Below are positions 1-13,057 of a DNA stretch of 64,000 nt, in pieces (the first letter of the stretch is position 1; each line of letters begins with the position of its first letter). The translations under genes and the position numbers were made by a program. The notes beneath the pieces are model-generated. The model was given only the letters and a program-made list of their open reading frames with translations. It was not told the DNA's origin and searched no databases. The stretch covers positions 1 through 64,000 of the forward strand of contig JAZAYU010001125.1 of the NCBI GenBank assembly GCA_038501625.1. The letters are read 5' to 3'. This stretch comes from Corbicula japonica. Taxonomy: Eukaryota > Mollusca > Bivalvia > Venerida > Cyrenidae.

Positions 1-835
1 CAACGCCATCTGGATTTAACAGTCGGCAAAGGTGAAGAAGCTTCCGTTGCCGACTGCAAGCCTTTCAGGCAATGCCACCCTTCAACAGAGTCGTATTTTT
101 ACACCAACACTAACGCTGCCAGCTCCGCACCTGACTCGTTGTGCACAAAAACGTTAGGACTAATTTTAGTATATGACTATCCCCTCTCAACCAGAAGTTA
201 CCGCTTCTCGATCCCAACTGTCGTCGAATGGCAGTAACCAGCAGTAAAAACATATCAAATTGCTTTGATGCCATGCTTTTTTTCTATGAAAATTTCACGT
301 TATGTACACATTAGGCATTAGAACTTTGTGATTTAACAAGTGCAGATATTCATCATTTTCCTTGCTAATATTGTTAATAGGTCCAACACCATCTGGGTTT
401 AACAGTCGGTGAAGGTGAATAAGCTTCCGTTGCCGACGGCAAGCCTTTCAGGCAACGCCACCCTTCAACAGAGTCGTATTTTTACACCGACACTAACGCT
501 GCCAGCTCCGCACCTGACACCTTGGGCAAAAAAACATTCCGACTAATTTAGGGATATGACTATCCCCTCTCAACCACAAGTTACCGCTTCTCGATCCAAG
601 CTGTCGTCGAATGGCAGTAACTAGCAGTAAAAACATATGAAATTGCATTGGTGCCATGCTTTTTTTCTATGAAAATTTCACGTTATATACACATTAGGCA
701 TTAGAACTTTGTGATTTAACAAGTTCAGATAATCATTATTTTCCTTGCTAATATTGTTAATAGGTCCAACACCATTTGGGTTTAACAGTCGGCGAAGGTG
801 AAGAAGCTTCCGTTGCCGACGGCAAGCCTTTCAGG
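1..835. repeat. 383-bp tandem repeat, about 2.2 copies
   Basis: The same block restarts at 1, 384 and 767, giving an exact period of 383 bp. Copies differ at scattered bases only. The third copy breaks off after about 69 bp, exactly where the foldback element tip begins at 836, and the repeat does not resume on the far side of that element. The array probably continues to the left of the window. No reading frame of note lies in it. Confidence 0.9.
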
Positions 836-1168
836 ATGAATATAAAGTTAGTTCCCGTTTCCCGGTTCCTTATTCCTTTTTCAGCGTTAAGTTGGTTCCT
901 GTTTCCCGTTTCCTTTTTCCTTTTTCGAAAAAGGAATAGGGAACTGAGACATACAGTTCCCGTTTCCCGGTTCCTTATTCCTTTTTCAGCGTTAAGTTAG
1001 TTCCTGTTTCCCGTTTCCTTTTTCCTTTTTCGAAAAAGGAATAGGGAACTGATACATACAGTTCCCGGTTCCCGGTTCCTTATTCCTTTTTCAGCGTTAA
1101 GTTAGTTCCTGTTTCCCGTTTCCTTTTTCCTTTTTCGAAAAAGGAATAGGAACTGATACATACAGTTG
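836..1168 (+). repeat. Left outer tip: three 105-bp repeats
   Basis: Units start at about 851, 956 and 1061 (period 105). Each is made of GTTCCC/GGGAAC and CCTTTTTC/GAAAAAGG words and can fold on itself. The reverse complement of the same three-unit block forms the right tip. The long open frame through it is only a by-product of the repeat. Confidence 0.9.
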
Positions 1169-1800
1169 TTTTGCTGCTGCTGCTACTGTTGTTGTTGTTG
1201 TTGTTGTTGTTTCTGCTTACTTATCTGTCCTCATAATGTTCTGTATAGACAGGCTACATACTACTTGGTTAATTTGATGAAAGCGAACATTGGTTCAGTG
1301 ATTGATGGCTTCGTTTTCGGCTAGCGTGGCAGTTTTACACTATAAATTGTTAGAAATATACGACCTTATTGGCTTTTACAAAACTTTTTTTTGTAATTCC
1401 ATAATTTTGATATCTTTTTCAAGGGCTTCAAATTGCCGCTCTTACTGTGTTTAGGCTGTCCTTTTTCTGATATGCAGATATAACCTGTTTGTACAGTTAA
1501 GCTCATGATAAGAATTTTGAATAAAACATGAAATAATTGCATTTCGCGGGGACGAATTTTTGCTCAAAATTCACAAATGATAATTGCGAACGGGCATACA
1601 TTCGTTCTATCCAGACATCAGACATCAGATTACATGGTGCTATTCCGCCGAGTTTTGAATTCGTGCATTTTTCCTAGCGCGAAATTTATGAAAAGTAAAC
1701 ATAAACTTTTTCCAAGAATTTTCTGTGTGAAAGAGAAAGGGAAGATGATTTGATCTGCGTTAAGAAAATCGTTACTATAATCTCCAGTTCCATTTTCGAA
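1169..1800 (+). other. Left arm, single-copy stretch
   Basis: A short CTG/TTG microsatellite lies at about 1178-1213. Positions ~1545-1735 are the reverse complement of ~20925-21083 in the right arm (shared words include CGAACGGGCATACATTCG-like and GCGCGAAAT-like strings). About 380 bp (roughly 1169-1545) have no partner in the right arm, so one arm gained or lost this segment. No gene is seen. Confidence 0.7.
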
Positions 1801-4800
1801 TCTGAATAAGGAATAAGGAACCAGTTCCCGTTTCTTTATTCGCGCGAAAAAGGAACTGGCAAATATAATGAAATGTAGTTGATTGTTTGTTTTCTGCGAG
1901 CAGTTTCTAGATAAAAGCCATTATTCTTAACAAGGGGGAGATAACTTTAACACTGATTGATAATGTGTGTATGAGATCTGAACAAAAAACTTCAGTTCCT
2001 TTACGAATCTGAATAAGGAAAAAGGAACCAGTTCCCGTTTCCTTATTCGAATCTGAATAAGGAATAAGGAACCAGTTCCCGTTTCCTTATTCGAATCTGA
2101 ATAAGGAATAAGGAACCAGTTCCCGTTTCCCTATTCGTGCGAATAAGGAACTGGCAAATATAATGAAATGTAGTTGATTGTTTGTTTCCTCCGAGCAGTT
2201 TCTAGATAAAAGCCATTGTTCTTAACAAGGGGGAGATAACTTTAACACTGATTGATTATGTGTGTATGAGTTCTAAACAAAAAACTTCAGTTCCTTTTTC
2301 GAATCTGAATAAGGAATAAGGAACCAGTTCCCGTTTCCTTATTCGAATCTGAATAAGGAACCAGTTCCCGTTTCCTTATTCGAGCGAATAAGGAACTGGC
2401 AAATATAATGAAATGAAGTTGATTGTTTGCTTTCCTTGAGCAGTTTCTAGATAAGAGCTGCTGTTATGAACAAGGGGGAGATAACTAAAACACTGATTTA
2501 TAATGTGTGTATGAGATCTGAACAAAAAACTTCAGTTCCTTTTTCAAATCTGAATAAGGAATAAGGAACCAGTTCCCGTTTCCTTATTCGAATCTGAATA
2601 AGGAATAAGGAACCAGTTCCCGTTTCCTTATTCGCGCGAATAAGGAACTGGCAAATATAATGAAATATGGTTGATTGTTTGTTTTCTCCGAGCAGTTTCT
2701 AGATAAAAGCCATTGTTCTTAACAAGGGGGAGATAACTATAACACTGATTTATAATGTTTGTATGAGTTCTAAACAAAAAACTTCAGTTCCTTTTTCGGA
2801 TCTGAATAAGGAATAAGGAACCAGTTCCCGTTTCCTTATTCGAATCTGAATAAGGAATAAGGAACCAGTTCCCGTTTCCTTATTCGCGCGAATAAGGAAC
2901 TGGCAAATATAATGAAATGTAGTTGATTGTTTGTTTCCTCCGAGCAGTTTCTAGATAAAAGCCATTGTTCTTAACAAGGGGGAGATAACTTTAACACTGA
3001 TTGATAATGTGTGTATGAGTTCTAAACAAAAAACTTCAGTTCCTTTTCCGAATCTGAATAAGGAATAAGGAACCAGTTCCCGTTTCCTTATTCGAATCTG
3101 AATAAGGAATAAGGAACCAGTTCCCGTTTCCTTATTCGAGCGAATAAGGAACTGGCAAATATAATGAAATGAAGTTGATTGTTTGCTTTCCGTGAGCAGT
3201 TTCTAGATAAGAGCTGCTGTTATGAACAAGGGGGAGATAACTTCAACAATGATTAATAATGTGTGTATGAGATCTGAACAAAAAACTTCAGTTCCTTTTT
3301 CGGATCTGAATAAGGAATAAGGAACCAGTTCCCGTTTCCTTATTCGAGCGAATAAGGAACTGGCAAATATAATGAAATATGGTTGATTGTTTGTTTTCTC
3401 CGAGCAGTTTCTAGATAAGAGCCGCTGTTATGAACAAGGGGGAGATAACTTCAACAATGATTAATAATGTTTGTATGAAATCTGTACAAAACTTCAGTTC
3501 CTTTTTCGGATCTGAATAAGGAATAAGGAACCAGTTCCCGTTTCCTTATTCGAATCTGAATAAGGAATAAGGAACCAGTTCCCGTTTCCTTATTCGCGCG
3601 AATAAGGAACTGGCAAATATAATGAAATGTAGTTGATTGTTTGTTTCCTCCGAGCAGTTTCTAGATAAAAGCCATTGTTCTTAACAAGGGGGAGATAACT
3701 TTAACACTGATTTATAATGTGTGTATGAGTTCTAAACAAAAAACTTCAGTTCCTTTTTCGGATCTGAATAAGGAATAAGGAACCAGTTCCCGTTTCCTTA
3801 TTCGAATCTGAATAAGGAATAAGGAACCAGTTCCCGTTTCCTTATTCGCGCGAATAAGGAACTGGCAAATATAATGAAATATGGTTGATTGTTTGTTTTC
3901 TCCGAGCAGTTTCTAGATAAAAGCCATTTTTCTTAACAAGGGGGAGATAACTATAACACTGATTTATAATGTTTGTATGAGATCTGAACAAAAAACTTCA
4001 GTTCCTTTTTCGGATCTGAATAAGGAATAAGGAACCAGTTCCCGTTTCCTTATTCGAATCTGAATAAGGAATAAGGAACCAGTTCCCGTTTCCTTATTCG
4101 CGCGAATAAGGAACTGGCAAATATAATGAAATGTAGTTGATTGTTTGTTTTCTCCGAGCAGTTTCTAGATAAAAGCCATTGTTCTTAACAAGGGGGAGAT
4201 AACTTTAACACTGATTGATAATGTGTGTATGAGTTCTAAACAAAAAACTTCAGTTCCTTTTCCGAAACTGAATAAGGAATAAGGAACCAGTTCCCGTTTC
4301 CTTATTCGAATCTGAATAAGGAATAAGGAACCAGTTCCCGTTTCCTTTTTCGAGCGAATAAGGAACTGGCAAATATAATGAAATGAAGTTGATTGTTTGC
4401 TTTCCGTGAGCAGTTTCTAGATAAGAGCCGCTGTTATGAACAAGGGGGAGATAACTTCAACAATGATTAATAATGTGTGTATGAAATCTGTACAAAACTT
4501 CAGTTCCTTTTTCAAATCTGAATAAGGAATAAGGAACCAGTTCCCGTTTCCTTATTCGAATCTGAATAAGGAATAAGGAACCAGTTCCCGTTTCCTTATT
4601 CGCGCGAATAAGGAACTGGCAAATATAATGAAATGTAGTTGATTGTTTGTTTTCTCCGAGCAGTTTCTAGATAAAAGCCATTGTTTTTAACTAGGGGGAG
4701 ATAACTTTAACACTGATTTATAATGTTTGTATGAGATCTGAACAAAAAACTTCAGTTCCTTTTTCGGATCTGAATAAGGAATAAGGAACCAGTTCCCGTT

Positions 4801-7800
4801 TCCTTATTCGAATCTGAATAAGGAATAAGGAACCAGTTCCCGTTTCCTTATTCGCGCGAATAAGGAACTGGCAAATATAATGAAATATGGTTGATTGTTT
4901 GTTTTCTCCGAGCAGTTTCTAGATAAAAGCCATTGTTTTTAACAAGGGGGAGATAACTTTAACACTGATTTATAATGTTTGTATGAGATCTGAACAAAAA
5001 ACTTCAGTTCCTTTTTCGGATCTGAATAAGGAATAAGGAACCAGTTCCCGTTTCCTTATTCGCGCGAATAAGGAACTGGCAAATATAATGAAATATGGTT
5101 GATTGTTTGTTTTCTCCGAGCAGTTTCTAGATAAAAGCCATTGTTCTTAACAAGGGGGAGATAACTATAACACTGATTTATAATGTTTGTATGAGATCTG
5201 AACAAAAAACTTCAGTTCCTTTTTCGGATCTGAATAAGGAATAAGGAACCAGTTCCCGTTTCCTTATTCGAATCTGAATAAGGAATAAGGAACCAGTTCC
5301 CGTTTCCTTATTCGCGCGAATAAGGAACTGGCAAATATAATGAAATGTAGTTGATTGTTTGTTTCCTCCGAGCAGTTTCTAGATAAAAGCCATTGTTCTT
5401 AACAAGGGGGAGATAACTTTAACACTGATTGATAATGTGTGTATGAGTTCTAAACAAAAAACTTCAGTTCCTTTTCCGAATCTGAATAAGGAATAAGGAA
5501 CCAGTTCCCGTTTCCTTATTCGAATCTGAATAAGGAATAAGGAACCAGTTCCCGTTTCCTTATTCGAGCGAATAAGGAACTGGCAAATATAATGAAATGA
5601 AGTTGATTGTTTGCTTTCCGTGAGCAGTTTCTAGATAAGAGCCGCTGTTATGAACAAGGGGGAGATAACTTCAACAATGATTAATAATGTGTGTATGAAA
5701 TCTGTACAAAACTTCAGTTCCTTTTTCAAATCTGAATAAGGAATAAGGAACCAGTTCCCGTTTCCTTATTCGAATCTGAATAAGGAATAAGGAACCAGTT
5801 CCCGTTTCCTTATTCGCGCGAATAAGGAACTGGCAAATATAATGAAATATGGTTGATTGTTTGTTTTCTCCGAGCAGTTTCTAGATAAAAGCCATTGTTT
5901 TTAACAAGGGGGAGATAACTTTAACACTGATTTATAATGTTTGTATGAGATCTGAACAAAAAACTTCAGTTCCTTTTTCGGATCTGAATAAGGAATAAGG
6001 AACCAGTTCCCGTTTCCTTATTCGAATCTGAATAAGGAATAAGGAACCAGTTCCCGTTTCCTTATTCGCGCGAATAAGGAACTGGCAAATATAATGAAAT
6101 ATGGTTGATTGTTTGTTTTCTCCGAGCAGTTTCTAGATAAAAGCCATTGTTCTTAACAAGGGGGAGATAACTTTAACACTGATTTATAATGTTTGTATGA
6201 GATCTGAACAAAAAACTTCAGTTCCTTTTTCGGATCTGAATAAGGAATAAGGAACCAGTTCCCGTTTCCTTATTCGAATCTGAATAAGGAATAAGGAACC
6301 AGTTCCCGTTTCCTTATTCGCGCGAATAAGGAACTGGCAAATATAATGAAATGTAGTTGATTGTTTGTTTCCTCCGAGCAGTTTCTAGATAAAAGCCATT
6401 GTTCTTAACAAGGGGGAGATAACTTTAACACTGATTGATAATGTGTGTATGAGTTCTGAACAAAAAACTTCAGTTCCTTTTCCGAATCTGAATAAGGAAT
6501 AAGGAACCAGTTCCCGTTTCCTTATTCGAATCTGAATAAGGAATAAGGAACCAGTTCCCGTTTCCTTATTCGAGCGAATAAGGAACTGGCAAATATAATG
6601 AAATGAAGTTGATTGTTTGCTTTCCGTGAGCAGTTTCTAGATAAGAGCTGCTGTTATGAACAAGGGGGAGATAACTTCAACAATGATTAATAATGTGTGT
6701 ATGAAATCTGTACAAAACTTCAGTTCCTTTTTCAAATCTGAATAAGGAATAAGGAACCAGTTCCCGTTTCCTTATTCGAATCTGAATAAGGAATAAGGAA
6801 CCAGTTCCCGTTTCCTTATTCGAGCGAATAAGGAACTGGCAAATATAATGAAATATGGTTGATTGTTTGCTTTCCGTGAGCAGTTTCTAGATAAGAGCCG
6901 CTGTTATGAACAAGGGGGAGATAATTTTAACACTGATTTATAATGTTTGTATGAAATCTGTACAAAACTTCAGTTCCTTTTTCGGATCTGAATAAGGAAT
7001 AAGGAACCAGTTCCCTTTTCCTTATTCGATTCTGAATAAGGAATAAGAAACCAGTTCCCGTTTCCTTATTCGCGCGAATAAGGAACTGGCAAATATAATG
7101 AAATGTAGTTGATTGTTTGTTTCCTCCGAGCAGTTTCTAGATAAAAGCCATTGTTCTTAACAAGGGGGAGATAACTTTAACACTGTTTGAACATGTGTGT
7201 ATGAGTTCTAAACAAAAAACTTCAGTTCCTTTTTCGAATCTGAATAAGGAATTAGGAACCAGTTCGCGTTTCCTTATTCGAATCTGAATAAGGAATAAGG
7301 AACCAGTTCCCGTTTCCTTATTCGAGCGAATAAGGAACTGGCAAATATAATGAAATGAAGTTGATTGTTTGCTTTCCGTGAGCAGTTTCTAGATAAGAGC
7401 CGCTCTTATGAACAAGGGGGAGATAACTTCAACAATGATTAATAATGTGTGTATGAAATCTGTACAAAACTTCAGTTCCTTTTTCAAATCTGAATAAGGA
7501 ATAAGGAACCAGTTCCCGTTTCCTTATTCGAATCTGAATAAGGAATAAGGAACCAGTTCCCGTTTCCTTATTCGCGCGAATAAGGAAATGGCAAATATAA
7601 TGAAATATGGTTGATTGTTTGCTTTCCGTGAGCAGTTTCTAGATAAATGCCATTGTTCTTAACAAGGGGGAGATAATTTTAACACTGATTTATAATGTTT
7701 GTATGAGATCTGAACAAAAAACTTCAGTTCCTTTTTCGGATCTGAATAAGGAATAAGGAACCAGTTCCCGTTTCCTTATTCGAATCTGAATAAGGAATAA

Positions 7801-8620
7801 GGAACCAGTTCCCGTTTCCTTATTCGCGCGAATAAGGAACTGGCAAATATAATGAAATGTAGTTGATTGTTTGTTTTCTCGAGCAGTTTCTAGATAAAAG
7901 CCATTGTTCTTAACAAGGGGGAGATAACTTTAACACTGATTGATAATGTGTGTATGAGTTCTAAACAAAAAACTTCAGTTCCTTTTTCGAATCTGAATAA
8001 GGAATAAGGAACCAGTTCCCGTTTCCTTATTCGAATCTGAATAAGGAATAAGGAACCAGTTCCCGTTTCCTTATTCGAGCGAATAAGGAACTGGCAAGTA
8101 CAATGAAATGAAGTTGATTGTTTGCTTTCCGTGAGCAGTTTCTAGATAAGAGCCGCTGTTATGAACAAGGGGGAGATAACTTCAACAATGATTTATAACG
8201 TGTGTATGAAATCTGTACACAAACTTTAGTTCCTTTTTCGAATCTGAATAAGGAATAAGGAACCAGTTCCCGTTTCCTTATTCGAATCTGAATAAGGAAT
8301 AAGTAACCAGTTCCCGTTTCCTTATTCGAGCGAATAAGGAACTGGCAAGTATAATGAAATGTAGTAGATTGCTTGTTTTCTCCGAGCAGTTTCTAGATAA
8401 AACCCGTTTTTCTGAACAAGGGGGAGATAACGTCGACAATGATTGATAATGTGTGTATGAAATCTGTACAAAAACTTCAGTTCCTTTTTCGAATCTGAAT
8501 AAGGAAAAAGGAACCAGTTCCCGTTTCCTTATTCGAATCTGAATAAGGAATAAGGAACCAGTTCCCGTTTCCTTATTCGAGCGAATAAGGAACTGGCAAG
8601 TATGATCAATTGTAGTTGAA
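1800..8620 (+). repeat. Left arm satellite array, about 27 units of ~250 bp
   Basis: The landmark GAGCAGTTTCTAGATA recurs every ~205-255 bp (1898, 2193, 2438, 2689, 2942 and so on to about 8385). A typical unit contains one or two 43-bp hairpin modules (TCTGAATAAGGAATAAGGAA followed by CCAGTTCCCGTTTCCTTATT), then GAATAAGGAACTGGCAAATA, the landmark, and AACAAGGGGGAGATAAC. Length variation mostly reflects one versus two hairpin modules. Several unit subtypes can be told apart and recur in blocks. Confidence 0.95.
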
Positions 8621-8815
8621 TTTGTTATTACCAGATCGGCTTTTAGGTATAATCCGTTGATCTGAATATTGGTTATATGACTTCAACAATGATAGTTATA
8701 TGTTTGAGAAAGCTGTTCTGATTCTGATACAAGGTACCTCAGTTCCTTTTTGGAATTTTAATAAGAAATAATTATGAAACTAGTTTACTTACTCTGTCGT
8801 ATAAGGAACTGACAA
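8621..8815 (+). repeat. Left arm inner edge, degenerate last unit
   Basis: The last unit is diverged but still pairs with the inner edge of the right arm (17259-17450): both contain TTACTCTGTC/GACAGAGTAA, the AGCTGTTCTGATTCTGAT word and the final AAGGAACTGACAA or its complement. This fixes the inner limit of the inverted repeat. Confidence 0.8.
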
Positions 8816-10229
8816 CTATTATCTTATATAGAGCACATTCGCCTTCTCTTCTTGATTTGTCTCATTATCGCTAAACAATCAACAAAGGAGATATAATTTC
8901 TTTCAACAGTTATTTCGGATACGTTAAGAAAAAAAGGTACAACACTAAAACAGCTAGTAATAAAGGGGCCTGTATAAAACGCAGCTTTTAACCCAGCCAA
9001 TATAAACATATAGAAAATACGCAGCTTTTACGCATAGAATATATAGGGAAAAAGTGTGAATTACTCTGCAGTTAGGCATTTTTTTGGAAAATAAGTCAAA
9101 ATGTATTTTGATAAGAAAAATGGCTTATGTATCAATCATAAATGAATGAAATTATTAATAAATATATGAATAAAATTGATATTGTGATTTATTAACGTGG
9201 TCGTTATTTTGACTTGACCACCGAAAAGAAGAAATAACTGCAATAAGTAGTAATCTTTTTTTTAAAAGGAGGGCGGATTTCAAAGAATTCTTTTTAAAAT
9301 GAAAGATCAGGGAGATATTATTATAACTATTAATATGTAGACAAAAAAGTCGCTCCTGCTTTCTCACACAGGGCTTGGGACCCAACGATGGTGCATTTGG
9401 TTATTTTGCTTTTGTTCTTTTAAGCCTAAACTTATATTGAAATGCTGAAGATATGTTGTGATATCGAAATTTAAAGCAAAATATAACATCAAGTTTATTT
9501 CTTTTCCAAAAACAAAAACAAAGAAGAATGAACATTGCAACATGCAGCTATCAAAGTAGAATCAACTGTAATAACCTATACATGCATTTGACATAAGGAG
9601 GAGTGAATAATCAACACTCTTACACAAATCAACAATTGTCAAAACACATAACCATTTGTATACGGTTGATTATTGATACATGTAATATATACATGTATAA
9701 TGACAGTTATGTGTGAATTCATTTTCATAGCAAAAAAGGCTTACTGTAGAAGATTTGGTTTAGTAATATATATGTTCAGTAATAAATATTTTTAATCTTT
9801 TTTATTTCTTAGAATGACAAACATGAAAAGCTTAACCATGTTTTCTTGTAATTTTTATTGAACTATCCCACCTGAACCACTCTGGCTAAACTTTAGTAAA
9901 ACACAAAGTAAACAAATTGTGAGTCGAGTGCAAAACAGTTAAACTGCATTTTTTATACAGCTACAACTGTTTTGCACTGTACAATATTAAGTTAGGTTTT
10001 TTCTACATCATTGTTCTTTTTTTAAATTCTGTCTCAGAATCAAGGCTACCTCCAAAAGATGTTGGAACGAAACATGCTAAATAAATTATATTTAAAAGAA
10101 CCAGAAATTTAACAAAAAGATGTTTTGTTCATGTTATCAAAATACTGTTAATTACTGATATTCATATTTCACTTAATGAACCAATTTAAGTTTAAAGAAG
10201 ATATTAACCATTGGATATTGCTGTCATCA
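8816..10229. other. Foldback interior, no gene seen
   Basis: AT-rich sequence without a convincing reading frame; the open frames here are under 80 codons and resemble no family I know. AAATACGCAGCTTTTA-like words occur twice at about 8978 and 9018. A short palindromic stretch of ACATGTA-type words lies at about 9676-9700. Confidence 0.5.
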
Positions 10230-10400
10230 GCACCATCTAATCTAGGTCTACATTTGCCATCTGATCAAGATGTACACTTGCCATCTGGTCTGGATCTACA
10301 CTTTGCATTTTGTGATACATTGGGTTATTTCTGAACAAGAAGTGAACAGTGTAGACATCAGATCGCACAAATTTGCAAGCTGATCTGGATAAACACTGTT
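10230..10400. repeat. Dispersed GATCTGGATCTACACT-type repeat, tandem copies
   Basis: The words CATCTGATCAAGATGTACAC, CATCTGGTCTGGATCTACAC and GATCTGGATAAACACTGTTG follow one another. Related words return at 12900-12930, 13010-13055, 15230-15262 and 15500-15520, so this is a dispersed repeat family. I know similar strings as common in bivalve non-coding DNA; its class is unclear. Confidence 0.55.
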
Positions 10401-10659
10401 GCATATATGCAATAAACCCATATGTATATTGAGGGAGTAAACAGTTAATTGTCATGAAATTTAAAAGATCGCATACTGGCTTTTATCTTGTTTAGATTTC
10501 CCAATTTCGGCTACCAATTTGGAATGCCTTTAGTCAAGTTCAACTAAGATCATATTACATGTTACGAGTTATGCTCTCGTCAAGAATATATCGAAAAGAG
10601 AAGTTAAAAATTATAAGGAACAGCAGAGGTTTAAGTCCAAACAGTTGATGATAAGACAT

Positions 10660-11445
10660 ATTTAAAGTATAAACCCCATTTCTGTTATAGAATACTGGTA
10701 TATAACTAGATGGGTGTTCAGTTGAACACTTGTATCGCCCTCTGGTACAATGTCGGAAAAAAATGCAAGTTCAAAACGGGGCATAACTCCTTTTTGGCCA
10801 AAACAACTTGTCATCATCACAAGTATGTCGTTTTGAGCAAAATAATTTAAAAGTTTCATGAAGAAATGTTGAGAAATGGCAAGATTATAGCCAACATTAA
10901 GTTTTCATGCCAACATACAAGTACAAAAAGGGGCATAACTCCAACAAATGTGACCTTGACCTAAAGAATATGGCACTATCATGAGCTTTTTGTCATATGC
11001 AATATAATTTATTTAATTTAAGAAATGATAAGAAATGGCAAGGTTATTGCAAACGTTAAGTTTTCATGTAAAAATCCAAGTACAAAAAGGGGCATAACTC
11101 CATCAAATGTGAACTTGACCTAAAGAATTCAGCATCACCATGAGCATGTTGTCATAAACAATATCATTTGAAAGTTTCATGAAGAAATATTGAAAAATGG
11201 CAAAGTTTTAGTCAATGTTATGTTTTCAGGTCAAAATCCAAGTACAAAAAGGGGCATAACTCCATCAAATGTGACCTTGACCTAAAGAATTTGGCATCAT
11301 CATGAGTGTGTTTTCATAAGCGATATAATTTGAATGTTTCATAAAGAAATATTAAGAAATGGCAAAGTTATAGCGAATGTTAAGTTTTCGTGATGGATAG
11401 ATGTACAGACAGTCTGAACGAACAGACAAAGCGATTCCTATGTAT
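10660..11445. repeat. Tandem repeat of ~155-160 bp, about four copies
   Basis: AAAAGGGGCATAACTCC recurs at about 10773, 10925, 11083 and 11243, each followed by TGTGACCTTGACCTAAAGAA or a variant, and by GTTTCATGAAGAAAT plus AAATGGCAA. The block ends at about 11400 in GATAGATGTACAGACAGTCT followed by GCGATTCCTATG, a tail also present in variant form at 57480-57530. Confidence 0.8.
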
Positions 11446-12890
11446 CGTCATTTCTTTGAAAGGGCGACACAAAAAATGAGCTTTGGTGAAAAATCATAAC
11501 TTTGATTTGATTTGGTTATCATGACCTTTAACGTAGTGATCTCAATATCAGTAGGAATCATTCTCCAATCAAGGGCTTTCAACACACGAGGAGTGTTGAC
11601 TGTAGGCATAAACAATGTCCAGCTATTGTCCAGACAAACTTTGCCATTTGTCATATTTGATCATGTGACCTAGACCATCGACTTAATCACATTACCCAAG
11701 TATCGCTGACTTTAGGACAGCTGCTGTCATCCTGAAAACAACAGACACCTGGATGGATGGACAATGCCCTAACTTAATGCGTCCCATCTTAAGATGCACT
11801 CTGTACAATATAAATTGTATATATAAAAATAGCACATCAGCCATAACTCATGCAAATTTAGGCCAACCACAACATTCCTGTTACATGGCCAGAAGCTCTT
11901 TGTTACATTAGTTTGCCAAGTTTCATTAAAGCCTTTGCAGACATGCAGGAACAGCGCACAAACACTTAAAAGTGACTGTAATACCAGGGACAGTTACTGT
12001 TATCCAATTAATATGAGAAAGTGAAAACTAGCATCTGACAGATAATCATGTATCATTCAGACTAGAGGCATTAATGTCACCCGGTTACAGTTAATAGAGA
12101 AACCACATGGCTATACTGTGTATCCCTTTTTTTGTCTAGAAATTCAATTTGAACTTGTTTTCATAATTCTTTATTCTCAGTAACATTTTACAATTAAATA
12201 CAGTCATCCATGTCAAGGGGAATGTTTTAACAGTCTGTTTCTAGCTGCTCTTTCCTTCTCACAATTCATAAATCTGAAAATGAAAACATTTAAATTAATA
12301 ATAAGGAAATAATGTCAGTACATATGAGCCAGTCTTCAAATTGTATTAACTTCAGTTTGAAGATAAACCAATACTGATATACATCTACATTATCAAGTAA
12401 ATGATGAGAGGAAAATTATTTCAAATAACCCTGTTAATTCCTTAATGTACCATATTTATTAAACTGAAAAGGGGGTTAACAATAAAATTTTTTTGGAAGA
12501 GAATAACTGTTTCAGTTGGCATTTATAGATTAACATTTAAAAATACATCATAAATTTAAAAAACCCATTCACTATATAAATTATAAATAAGCACTGGCAT
12601 TACTTAGCAGTTTAACGTTGTTAACAGAGTTAAATCATTAAGCTCAGGGCTATTCCAAATAGTGAAATACACGTGGCTTTACTATTATTGCCAAAATTTA
12701 ATGGAGGCAAATGGTTTGATGACTCTGTAACACATTTCTATAAGAATTATTATACAAGTTAAATAAATAAATATTGCACATGAGAGATTTTTCATGTATT
12801 ACATTCATTATTTATATTGAAGGAATGACAATTAACAAAAGAGTATTAATAATGAAATTTAACCCTTTACTCCATGCGATCTGGCTGTTG
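11446..12890. other. Foldback interior, no gene seen
   Basis: No reading frame above 70 codons has a recognisable motif. Around 11460-11760 sequence words such as CATGACCTTTA and GTGACCTAGACC look like further decayed copies of the preceding repeat. The rest is plain AT-rich sequence. Confidence 0.4.
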
Positions 12891-13057
12891 TTATTCACAG
12901 ATGGACAGTGTAGATCAAGATCAGCTGATACATATAGAAATTGTCTGATCATGATTTACTTTGTTTGCTGTTTAATTCATTAGGTTGTTTCTGATTGAAA
13001 TGCGAACAGTTTAGATCCTGATCAGAAGCTACAGATGTGCCAGCTGATCTGGATATA

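Noticed and set aside
776..1000. 74-codon frame across the 383-bp repeat and the left tip
   Set aside because: It crosses the junction of two repeats and encodes only the tip repeat words.
1800..8620. CRISPR-like array
   Set aside because: Units are ~250 bp, spacers are not unique, and the window is eukaryotic; this is a satellite.
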